Below, piece after piece: positions 32,422 through 43,700 of a stretch of 64,000 nucleotides of DNA (positions are counted from its first letter, which is position 1; the number at the start of each line of letters is the position of its first letter). Under the pieces are notes generated by a model, which saw only the letters and a list, made by a program, of their open reading frames with translations, was not told the origin of the DNA and made no database searches. Both the position numbers and the translations under genes were made by a program. This DNA is from Lytechinus pictus (Eukaryota > Echinodermata > Echinoidea > Temnopleuroida > Toxopneustidae), in NCBI RefSeq assembly GCF_037042905.1, contig NC_087252.1, forward strand, positions 1,017,501 to 1,081,500, given 5' to 3'.

Positions 32422-33356
32422 GGACGTTCCACAGTTAAAGTGAAATCCATGTCATTTTCACCAAACTTTGCACATAGATACTTTAGAACCTTAATATTCG
32501 AAATATGCAAAAATTAACATAGGTCCATGTGCTTGATTTTTTGCTATAGAGCTTCAAAGTTCACCCAAATTGATGTTCTTAAGAATTGCGCATTCAAAAT
32601 AATTTGGCATTTTTAGACCGCCCAAGATTACTACAATGAGTTTAAACCTCCATTACTCATTCAAAATACATGAAAAAGTCATCAAATTTCGCAAGAGAGT
32701 TAATAATTGTATCGTTAGAATGGAGAATCTATTAATAGTGCTATTTGTTTGCAATTTTAAGTTTAACAGCACTGTCAGTTCTTAAAAATGGCGTAAAAGA
32801 TAACAAAATCCCAATCTGAAAAATGTAAAATTTCAGTAACAAAATACAAACGTACAATAAATGCTGCACTTTATTCAAAATCCATGTCATTGTCACCAAA
32901 ATTTGCAGAGTTGTAGAGGAAGGTATACCTAAGAGGTAGAAACATTAAAAAATAGGGGTTCATGTGCTTGTTTTTAAACTATCAGCATTTTTATTAGAGC
33001 AAATGTGCTTTTTAAAACACCAAAAATGGGCCGAATGCTTAGTATCTATGTGAAGAAAAAATTAAAACCACTCTACCATTTATTCAAACTCGGGCTAATA
33101 TTCGTGATTCTTGGCAGCACTGCAGAGTAAAGTATTTTGAAATTGTAGAGAATATTTTTTTGAATGGTCCATGGAATAATTCAATTTTTTAGCTTCATGA
33201 AATAACGCATCGGATCTGCAGTTAAAGTGCAGAAGACGAGAAGAATCAGCTCATACCCGCAGCTAATTAATACCTGTTCATCCATTGTGACTTCAGCGCG
33301 CAGAGTGTAAACTATGCGCAGATCATAATGCGCACAAATATAACTGTGGAACGTCC
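32422..33356. mobile_element. 935-bp TIR element in TTAA target site, reverse copy
   Basis: GGACGTTCCACAGTTA…TAACTGTGGAACGTCC termini with TTAA at 32418-32421 and 33357-33360. Same family and length as 5255-6190 but in the opposite orientation. It is inserted into the tandem array. Confidence 0.88.
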
Positions 33357-33368
33357 TTAAACTATCTG

Positions 33369-33793
33369 GCCCGAATTCACAAAGGTGGTTTTGAAAACCA
33401 CACATGGTTGAGTCCATGGTTTATGCAGATTTCCTGTATAAATTACGCTTAATTTAGCGCGTGTATAAAAAATGTCCAATACTGATGCACGTTTTTGTCA
33501 CAATGCGCCAAATTGATGCCTGTTACCATGGTTGGATACGCTATTTTATTCATGAGTCCACTGTTTGAAGAGTGGACTCATGAATAAAAACAGTGGACTC
33601 ATGAATAAAATAGCGTATCTAACCATGGTAAAAGGCGTAAAATTGGCGCACTGTGACAAAAGCGCGCATCAGAATTGGACATTTTTTATTCACGCACCAG
33701 ATACGCACTAAATTAAGCGTAATCTATACAGGAAATCTGCATAAACCATGGACTCAACCGTGGGTTTTCAAAACCACCTTTGTAAATTCGGGC
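33369..33793. mobile_element. Foldback element, about 120-bp arms
   Basis: GCCCGAATTCACAAAGGTGG…CCATGGTTTATGCAGATTTC pairs with GAAATCTGCATAAACCATGG…CCACCTTTGTAAATTCGGGC. Its centre carries three copies of TGGACTCATGAATAAAA. It lies a few bases beyond the TTAA element. Confidence 0.85.
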
Positions 33794-35635
33794 TTAGTCT
33801 CTAAACTGTTGCGAGTTGGCTTGAAAATCGCCTAAAAAGCGCCGAAAACATGCAAAGTCTCTTAATACCCTCTAAAATGCAAATGGTTCCATATTTCGCT
33901 CCAAAACATTCAAAATCCATGTCATTTTCATCATACTCTAGATTTTTAGAGGAATATATTCTAAAGACATTTAAATATTAAAAATATGGGGTCCATGTGC
34001 TCGTTTTTAAACTATCAGTGTCCAAAATGTTGCGAGTTGGCTTGAAAATATTGAAATCCACCTAAAATGCGCCGAAAACGTGCAAAAGTCTAATAATACC
34101 GTCTAAAATGCGAATGGCTCCGTAGTTTTGCCCCCAAACATTCAAAATCCATGTCATTTTCATCATACTCTCCAGATTTGTAGAAGAATATATTCTAAAG
34201 ACATTAAAATATTAAAAATATGAGGTCCATGTGCTCGTTTTTAAACTATCAGTGTCTAAACTGTTGTGAGTTGGCTTGAAAATCGCCTAAAAAGCGCCGA
34301 AAATATGCAAAAGTCTCTAAATACCCTCTAAAATGCAAATGGTTCCATATTTCGCTCCAAAACATTCAAAATCCATGTCATTTTCATCATACTCTCTAGA
34401 TTTGTAGAGGAATATATTGTGAAGACGTTAAAATATTAGAAATATGGGGTCCATTTGTTCGTTTTCAAATTATCAGTGTCCAAATTGTTGCGAGTTGGCT
34501 TAAAACAGTCTATAATGCGCCTAAAACGGGCAAAAGTCTAATACCATCCAAAATGACTAAAATACGAATGGTTCCTTAGTCCTGCTAACAAACATTCAAA
34601 ATCCATGTCATTTTCACCATACTCTCTAGATTTGTAGAGAAATATATTCTAAAGAAGTTAAGACATTACAAATTTGGGGTCCATGTGCTCGTTTTCAAAT
34701 TATCAGTGTCCAAAGCATTGCGCGTTGGCTTGAAACAGCCCAAAATGCACCGAAAACAAGCAAAAGTCTGTTAATACCGTCTAAAATGCGAGTGGTTTCG
34801 TAGTCTTGCTCCCAAACATTGAAAATCCATGTCGTTTTCATCATACTTTGCACATAGATACTTCAGCACCTGAATATTCCAAATATGCAAAAAATAACAT
34901 TGGACCTTGTGCTTGATTTTTTGCTATAGAGCTTAAAAGTTAACCCAAAATGGATGATGTTCTTAAGAATTGCGCATCCAAAAGAATTCGGCATTTTTAG
35001 ACCTCACGATATCACAACATTGAGATTAAAGCCCTATTACTCAGTCAAAATCCATGAAAATTTCATCAAATTTTGCAATATGATTAATAATTGTATCCGT
35101 AAGATGGATAATCTATCAATTGCTGTCAATTGTTTGCTCATTTAAGTCTAAGAACACTCTCAGTTCTTAGAAATTGCGGGAAAGATACTCAACCTCAAAA
35201 ATTTCAAATTTCAATAACAAGCTTGAGAAGTATAAGAAATGCTGCACTTTATTCAAAACCCATGTCATTTTCACCAAACTTTGCAAAGTTGTACAGTAAG
35301 GTATACCTAAGAGGTGCAAACATTAAAAAATATGGGTTCATGCGCTTGTTTTCAAACTATCAGCACTCTTATTAGAGCAAATTTACTTCTTAAAACACCC
35401 CAAAACGCGCCAAAAGCAGTATCTATGTGAGGAAAAATTCCGAACCACTTTTCCATTTATTCATACTGGGGGTTCATATTTATCATACTTTGCAGCACTA
35501 CAGAGAAACTATTTTGAAATTGTAGAGGAATTAAAAAAATGGTCCATGGAATAATTCCAGTTTATTGGCTTCATAAAATAACACATCAGATCTGCAGTTT
35601 AATAAATCAGCTCACATTACCTACAGCTGACTAAT

Positions 35636-36085
35636 ACCGTGTTTACACTTAATCGGCATTTGAATCGGCTCGCGGTTCTGAACCGCGAGCTGATGCAGCA
35701 TCGGCTTTTTCATAGCGTGTAAACGCGAGTAACTTGCATCGGCTCGCGGTTCAGAACCGGCAATTCGCACCACCAAAGTAGTAGGTTCTGAACCGCGAGC
35801 CGATGCAGAATCGGCTTTTTTACTACGTGTAAACAGAAAGCCGATTCTGCACCGGCAATTTGTGCGCATTTCATTTACTTTACCATTGTGACGCAATTGT
35901 AAGCGCACGGATCCAGCATTGTCTTTATTATGACGTATAGTTTAGGTGTGCGTATCATTTCAGGTTTTTGCATCGGCTCGCGGTTCTGAACCGCGAGATG
36001 TAACAACGTGTAAACGCAAACCAAAAGCCGATTCTGCATTGGCTTTTGGTTCTGAACCAAAAGCCGATTAAGTGTAAACACGGTA
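35636..36085. mobile_element. Complex foldback element with TACCGTGTTTACAC termini
   Basis: TACCGTGTTTACACTTAATC…GATTAAGTGTAAACACGGTA termini. The interior has repeated GGCTCGCGGTTCTGAACCGC palindromes and GCCGATTCTGCA words, forming nested hairpins. It interrupts the diverged TTAA-element copy. Confidence 0.85.
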
Positions 36086-37032
36086 AAAATCACAAGTTCA
36101 TCCATTGTGACGCCAGCGCGCAGAGTGTAAAATATGCGCAGATCATATGTGTTCATATATATTCTCAAATGTGTGATATGACTGTCGTGCACATTTTAGT
36201 AGATATACCAAACTATGCACAGCAAATTCTCTTCATTTGCATTTTGTCGTGTTTGTTTTTAACATTATTCTTATATCGTATTCATGTTATACTTAGTCAC
36301 TGACATGATGATCTTGTTTTAGCCTGGCTTCTATTAAGTCAAGCATTTTGATTACGATGACTGGCCTCTGCATTCTCATCACTTGTACTTGTTTATTTAT
36401 GAATTTTATCAATGAAATTATTTCTAGTGTAATCTAAATGTTGCGTTGCAATATGATAGAAATGTTGGTTTTATTCGCTATCGCAGATTTGCATTTTTAT
36501 TTAGAAATTAATTCAGAAACTCCTGCAAGCAATCAACATGATTTCGTTCATTTTCGATATTATGTTACACATAACATGAATAATATGCATATCATATTTA
36601 ATCTTCCATAAATTTAATCATGTTTAGTGATTGCATGAGCTTTCTAATATATTTTTTATCAATAAAAGAAACCTACTTTTCATTCACTTCAGTTTATTGT
36701 AAAACCTTCTCGTTGAAAGTGTGTGCGCATATGAAGATGTGTGTATGTGGGTGTCAATGCATATGATATAAATATCCTATATAGAACTCTAAAATTTAGA
36801 ATAGAGAATTAAGTGATTTTAATTAAATGGATATTTGCCCAAACCACATTCGTATCATGGCACTACCAAGTACATGGAGAATAGATGGCGATTTGAAATC
36901 ATTAATAAAGTCATGCAGGCATATTTATTCAGGTCACGAATCCCTTTTCGAGGTGGATATTTGATTTTAAACTGGTAGCTTGAGATGTGTGCAGGTAATA
37001 TCCTGAGGAACTGCAATTAGGTTGAGCGGGGC

Positions 37033-37260
37033 TGTTGATTGTTACGTCATGTGACGTCAACATGCGCACTGCTGGTGCCTGCAGCTGCGCTGCAGTCTCG
37101 GTGCGCGCGTGCAATGGACATAGTTGTATGGATCCAAAATTGCACAATGAATGGACCCAAAATTGCACGGTTGATGACGTCAATGCAAAATGGGCTGAAT
37201 GAACGATATCAAACAACCAATCAAATCACAAGGATCTATCTAGGTGTCATATAATGTACT
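37033..37260. other. Gene C upstream region unlike gene B
   Basis: Between the shared words GGTTGAGCGGGGCTG and TGTACTTTTG, copy 2 has about 230 bp (with GTTACGTCATGTGACGTCAA, GCAGCTGCGCTGC and a doubled CCAAAATTGCAC) where copy 1 has about 370 bp including the candidate leader exon. CRE-like TGACGTCA and E-box-like CAGCTG words occur. Function is unknown. Confidence 0.7.
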
Positions 37261-37371
37261 TTTGATGCAGGGTGGTCGTACGAACTAGATTAATGCGGAC
37301 ATATGGTATAATGACAGTGTGCGTGTACAGGTGTATATTCAAATTGATTCGGACTTCAATATTATACTCTC

Positions 37372-37684
37372 TGGCCCGTATTCTGAAGTCAGGTTTAACT
37401 TAGACCATGGTCCAACTCTGTACTAAAATTATGGGAAGCCAAAAGTGTCAAAAATGTTATTAATTTGTATGTTTCTTATGTTTACTGTGCTCTTTCCTGA
37501 TTCATCGATGGTGGAGACAATCATCTATTTAGACTTCCTAGAAAATTATGAATGATTTGAGAGCCAAATGAGGTGAAATATTCTATCTCTACTGTTAGTG
37601 ATTTATGTAGCTATTGGCTATCGATACTTAAACCACAACTTTAAACCTGAGTTTAAGTTAAACTCGACTTCGAAATACGGGCCA
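37372..37684. mobile_element. MITE before gene C leader exon
   Basis: Counterpart of 21534-21846 (TGGCCCGTATTCTGAAGTCA…ATACGGGCCA). It ends 16 bp before the leader exon. Confidence 0.82.
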
Positions 37685-37700
37685 ATGTTTTTATTTACAG

Positions 37701-37773
37701 ATGGAGCTGACGTCGTTGATTCTTTTCGTGGTGGTTTTCAACCAACATATAACATTTTCTCTTCAGCAAGAGG
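37701..37773 (+). CDS. Gene C exon 1: signal peptide
   Basis: The acceptor TTTTTATTTACAG is directly followed by ATG; donor G|GTAGGT. It encodes MELTSLILFVVVFNQ…TFSLQQE. 73 nt, ending in phase 1. Nearly identical to gene B. Confidence 0.8.
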
Positions 37774-40700
37774 GTAGGTAATGCATCTCATTGTACTTTT
37801 GCTTTTGCTCATTATGAAATACATTAAGATTAATATATTTCCTTATAGATTCACGAGATCAATGACATAAGTATTGTTCTGCATCTTGCTCAAGTTATAT
37901 TAAACGTCATTTATTAAATAAAGTTGTATACGATTTTATGTGATATATATGAATATAGAAAAAAAAAACAAGGATCCACATGATCATTCTATAAAAAGAA
38001 ATAATACACAGTTTTTGTCTCGCCTGCATAGCAGAGCGAGACTATAGGCGCCGCTTTTCCGACGGCGGCGGCGGCGTCAACATCAAATCTTAACCTAAGG
38101 TTAAGTTTTTGAAATGACATCATGACTTAGGAAGTATATGGATCTAGTTCATCAAACTTAGACATAAGGTTGATCAAGTATCACTGAACATCGTGCTTGA
38201 GTTTCAGGTCACATGATAAAGGTCAAAGGTCATTTAGGGTCAATGAACTTAGACCATGTTGGGAGAATTATTTTCAAAATCTTAACCGAAGGTTAAGTTT
38301 TTGAAATGACATCATAACTTAAAATGTATATAGACCTAGTTCATGAAACTTGGGCATGAGGTTAATCAAGTATTAGTAAACATCCTGCTCGAGTTTCAGG
38401 TCACATGACCAAGGTCAAAGGTCATTTAGGGTAAATGAACTTTGGTCAATAATAATGAATGGAAAAGCGGCGCCTATAGTCTCGCTCTGCTATGCAGGCA
38501 AGACAAAAACTGTGATCTATGTTGCGGCAAACACGGCTTCATATTCCCTTTATTACAGGTATATATCAGATGAAATGAGAATATCTTGTCTTAAAATAAT
38601 AAGAAGTGGTCAATCAATGATTATAATAAAAAAAATTATCTTAAAAAAAACAATAATAATAATTCGGCATATTTAGCAAAGATAGCCACTTCATTTCCGA
38701 AAACTGCTCTCCCAGCGGACCCTGCTATTATTAATACCCCAGCTAATAATTCAATGATTTATTTTCCTACCGGGTACCCATTCACTTCACCTGGGTTGAG
38801 TGCAGCACACAGTGGGTAATTTTTTTTGCTGAAGGAAAACACGCCACGGCTAGGAATCGAACCCACGTCCTTCAGATTGAAAGATGATAGTTATACCCAC
38901 TACACTAGACCACAACACCCCATGATAATTATGTTGACCAAACTGTGGACGGCTTAGTGACAGCTAGAGACCTATGGTCAGACTATATGGGATGAGAGTA
39001 AATAAAAAAGAAGACAAAGCAGATGAAGAACAAGTACCAAATTACCATACTATCATTACTCAGCCACAGTAACCTGGTTCAGACAATGGGGATCATGGTC
39101 GGAGTAAAATTCTATTATGCATGGATTAAAGTAAAAAAAATATTTTTTTTATCATGACCAACACAAAGGCTAGTTGGTCGGAGGTAGAAACACTCCCACC
39201 TTCCTCCGACCAAGATACTCCTGGAAATCAGTAGGAGTACCTTGGTCGGGAAATGCGACCTCTATCCGGACGGGAACTGATCCGACCTTTCAGCCGACTA
39301 GGTCTCCTCCAACCAAAAGAGCCTTTGTCTTGGTCGCGATAAGAGAATTATCTTTGGAATTTTAAAGATCAAATCAATCAATCAGTATTTTATTGTTCTA
39401 ATAAACATCTGAGAATAGAAATATTCCGAAAATTCATTGTGGCCAATTGATCGTGGGCCCGGCAGCCACTGTGCAGCGCCAGGTCGACGACGCTCCATGC
39501 ATAATATAATTTAACTTCGAAAAGGATCCCACGCGTCTGAACGATGCTATAAATTTACCCGAGCTTTCTTTACCTTCACGTTTGTTGCCAGCATGCGAAT
39601 CACAACTCACTGAATTCGAAGGATCATGCTATTACTTCGCTCAAGGCAAAACCAATTTCTCAACGTCTAGGGCATCATGTGAGGGTCTTGGGATGCACCT
39701 TGTCTACATAGAGTCCAGATCGGAACAAGAATTCCTGGTGAACACCATGCAACGGGGTAATACATCCTGGATAGGGTTGTCCAGTTTGGTCTGGCTGGAC
39801 GGGTCAGGTCTAAGTTATAGTGACTTCGGACATGGGGCATTCGATGAGGACGGACATTGCTTCAGGATGAAAGAATTTGACGGTAGATGGTACGATAGAA
39901 GCTGTTCTGCCTCGTATAGATTCATCTGTGAAAAACAGGGCGGTAAGTAATCGGTTTTGGTGGTGTAATATGCATAAAGAGAAATACAGACCTGCATCAT
40001 GACTGGTTTCCCCTTTATTTTCATTTGAAGTATTCGAGGCAAATCGGAAGTAAAGAATGAAGTAATATGATTACTTTTAGGCCCCCATTAGCGATAAGAT
40101 AATGAAGTAGAGGGATATATACACCATTTAAGAGTTGAATGTGAAGGAATTGAAGACGCCAATTCCAACTTGGGTTCGCATGGTTGGTAAGGAGTTTGTG
40201 TTATCTAGAATTACCATTTCCATTGTGGATTCTCAACTTAACAATATAATTTCCTCGAAGTTTTTTCTCTCTGTCTCTCTATAATTGTGTCTGCCTGCAC
40301 GTCTGTTTGCCCCCGCCCCTCCCCGCAAAACATACAATAAAAAAACATTCAGCATGTGGTCCGGACATGCCTGTTTATCATGATGAACATGCTGGTTCTT
40401 GCTACCACTTCTCTCCAAGCGAGTCCACTTTCAGCACCTTGATGACTCGATGTGAAGATCTGGGAATGCATCTTGTCTTCATCGAGTCGCCAGAGGAACA
40501 AGATTTCTTGCGATCGATCCACCGTGACGACTTCTGGATAGGCATCTCACCAATAACCTGGTTGAATGGCTCAACTGCCACCTTCACCAATATCCATTAT
40601 GAGTATACTGAGTTAGCACATGGAGGACGGTGTTTCCAGGTGGAATGGAGTTTCGGATGGGATGACACTGACTGCTCCAACATGCACTATTATATTTGCG

Positions 40701-43700
40701 AGAAAGATGTAGGTGGGTGATCTGATGTGATTCGACAGAAAAATTGAAATGTGATAAAGACAACATTAATACAACCTTCATTTGATCTTTTATCTAATTA
40801 CATATGGCCGCATTTAAACAGTATTTTCTATGACATTTTTTTTTAAGGCGCTGTGAAAAGAAAAATGCCTTCTTTGTACAACTTTGCATCTGCATTTATC
40901 GAGTGAAAAATTATGAGAAACAAGTGTTAAAGTTACCACTTTCAAACACCTTTTCTATATATTATTTCATATGTCCTCTACAACCTGAAGAGGTTAATAA
41001 TGTATGAGTGGTTTATTAAAATTATTTAGTTTCTTCCTTTCTCTCTTCTGTCACAGACGTCGGACCCGACTGCGGATCAAGTGACCTAAGTTTCTCACAC
41101 TCCTGCTACGTCTTTCACGAAACAAAGTCCAATTTCTCCTCTGCAAGACAGTCGTGCAAAAGTGTTCATGGACAGCATCTCGTCTTCATAGGGTCTTACG
41201 AGGAACAGGAATTCCTGGAGGCGAACCTTCCAAACGATGGGGAAGTGTATTGGATAGGACTATCTAGTGTAACCTGGTTGGATGGGTCTGGTCTGACGTA
41301 CAACAACTTTGACGGCCCATACATTTCCGACTTTAACAATGACGGGGATGAATTTCGTCTGGTAGAGGGTTCTCGAGAATGGCATGACACGTGGAATGAC
41401 CAGTTCCATTTCATTTGTGAGAGGGACTTACGAGAGTACTATAATAATACTAAACTACTGCTGGGAAAACAGATTGTCTCACACAGTGTGCTACAAAAGT
41501 GTGTTCGCAGTGTGATCACAATGTTGAACATTGTGTTCACAGTGTGTTGTATCCACAGTGTGCATGTTAACAGTGCATCCCCAGAGTGTTTTCACAGTGT
41601 GTTCATAGCGTTGTCCCCAAGAGTGTGTTAATAGTGTGTTCAGTGTATCCGCAGTGTGTTCACAGTTTGTTGTGTCCAAAGTGTGCATGTTAACAGTGTG
41701 TCTCCAGAGTGTGTTCATCGTGTGTCACAAGTTTGTTCGCCGTGTGTTCACAGTGTTTCCCCAGAGTGCGTTCACAGTGTGTTCATGGGGGTGTTTACAA
41801 TGGTGTTTATGGTGTGCATGTCCATAGTGTGTTCACAGTGTGTTCACGGTGTGTCGCAGTGTGTTCACAGTGTGTAATTCAGAGTGTGCTTACATGATGT
41901 TCATAGTGTGTCCTTCAAAGTGTACCCACAGTGTTGATCACTTTGTGAAATCACATTTACACTATTAAGCATTTCAAAGGCGCATTATCGTCTGTTTTCA
42001 CGAGGAATCTGACATCATTCGGCTATAATTCACCCAGAGAAGAACGACATTTTGACCAGTAGACGCTATGCAATACCACTGGGTAATGCTTCAAAGTATT
42101 ACAATGACAATAACAGTGTGAACCACATTTTCACTTCCGCCGTGTCCACAGTCTGGAATAATGTCCACACTAATAAATTTGAGCATTTATACAGTTTGAT
42201 TACCACATTGACATAGTTCAACACACAATGTAGACACACTGTCATGACTGCTAACATACTGTAGGGGCAGTGTGTATACTAACATAGTGTATGATTATAT
42301 AATGTTTTATCGGTCGGTGGTGGTGAAGCTGCCTACTGAAACTAATCAATATGATGTGTTGGGTTTTTTTTTTCATTTGGATATTCCTTATTTTATTTGT
42401 TAAAATATGAACCTCTTTTTTTTGCAGCATGTAGTGAAATGAATGAAATAGAGCAAAACGGTTCCTGTTACTTCTTCTCTGACCATGCTGACTATAAGAG
42501 GGACTTTTTCCAGGCTGACGGTTTCTGTAAGATCCTTGAGATGAATCTGGTGTCAATTGGATCACAGGAAGAGCAAGACTTCCTGGTCAGTCATCTTGAT
42601 GATTACGAAGACTATTGGATTGGTTTGCGTGGAATATCCTGGCTCGATGGCACATCTCTTGTCTATAATAACTTTCCGTATTACGATTCTGCTTTTGATG
42701 ACGACGGTCGCTGCTTCTTTATGCATCCATCAGATCTGCTGTGGTACGACGAGAGCTGTTCCGCTAGCAGCCATTACGCATGTGAAAAGGAAATCGGTAA
42801 GTCGTATGTATCATTAGGAAGAAGAACCAAGTGTTCTTTCTGGTTCATGTTGGTTTGGTATACAAGCAGGTGGTCATTTGGTATTATTCTCAGATTGTCG
42901 AATTCCACATTGACTTTATAGCTCACTGTCAATTTGCTCTAATGGCCGCTTAATACATACCACTTAGTCTAATTTTCATTTAAGCCTATTCTAATGCACA
43001 GTAGTGGAAATTTTCACTTATTTAATAATATAGGCTACTCATAAGCTTCTTACTTTGCCAATTGAAACTTGTTTCACTAACAGTTACTCGAACTCTACAG
43101 ACTGGTTCGTGTTAAACGAAGTGGATATAAAGCAAGAAATTTAAAGGGGTGAATCCTAACTAGATATTAACAAAAAAGAGCAAGTGATAGGCTTAAAAAG
43201 GAAAAGTGAAAATTTTAATAAATGTTAGTTATCAGCTGGTAGTAGGTAAAAAAATATAGCGTTGTTGCGATGCATTTAGATTATCTGGTATTTAAAATGA
43301 CGTGAGGTTGAATATACGAAGAAAGAATTACGACATTGTCCAAACATTTTGGAGAAACGCTTTTCACATCTAATGTCAAAGACCAATGGCGTATCCCTTA
43401 CGAAGAAAAGTTCAACGACCAAGAGAAATGATAGATAAGGAAAGGGAAAAGGGTGAAAGGTGGAGTTATATCCTGTATATCAAAATCTCAAAATTACGTC
43501 TTCGCTGCTCGCGACTCTTTGGTTTTACGCCAATGGTCAGGGCGGTTTCATCTCATTTTCCGAATACATCGGTGTTCACAAAATGTATCTTTTCAAAGAA
43601 GTTATTTGGATTCAATTAAGTGATACAAGCTTTATAAATTATCTGAGAAACACCGCCTATTAGAAGCTTATTTTCATTTTATTGTGCAGGGGAAACCTCT

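Larger units (their letters stand above)
32059..36169. repeat. Nested repeat zone between the duplication blocks
   Basis: At least seven tandem units of about 225-230 bp, marked by AAAATCCATGTCATTTTCAT, CATACTCTC(C/T)AGATTTGTAG and GGGGTCCATGTGCTCGTTTT (starts near 32098, 32329, 33913, 34143, 34368, 34597, 34820). They resemble the interior of the TTAA element and continue into a diverged copy of it (34850-36140). Later insertions sit inside, each listed separately. There is no coding capacity. Confidence 0.8.
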
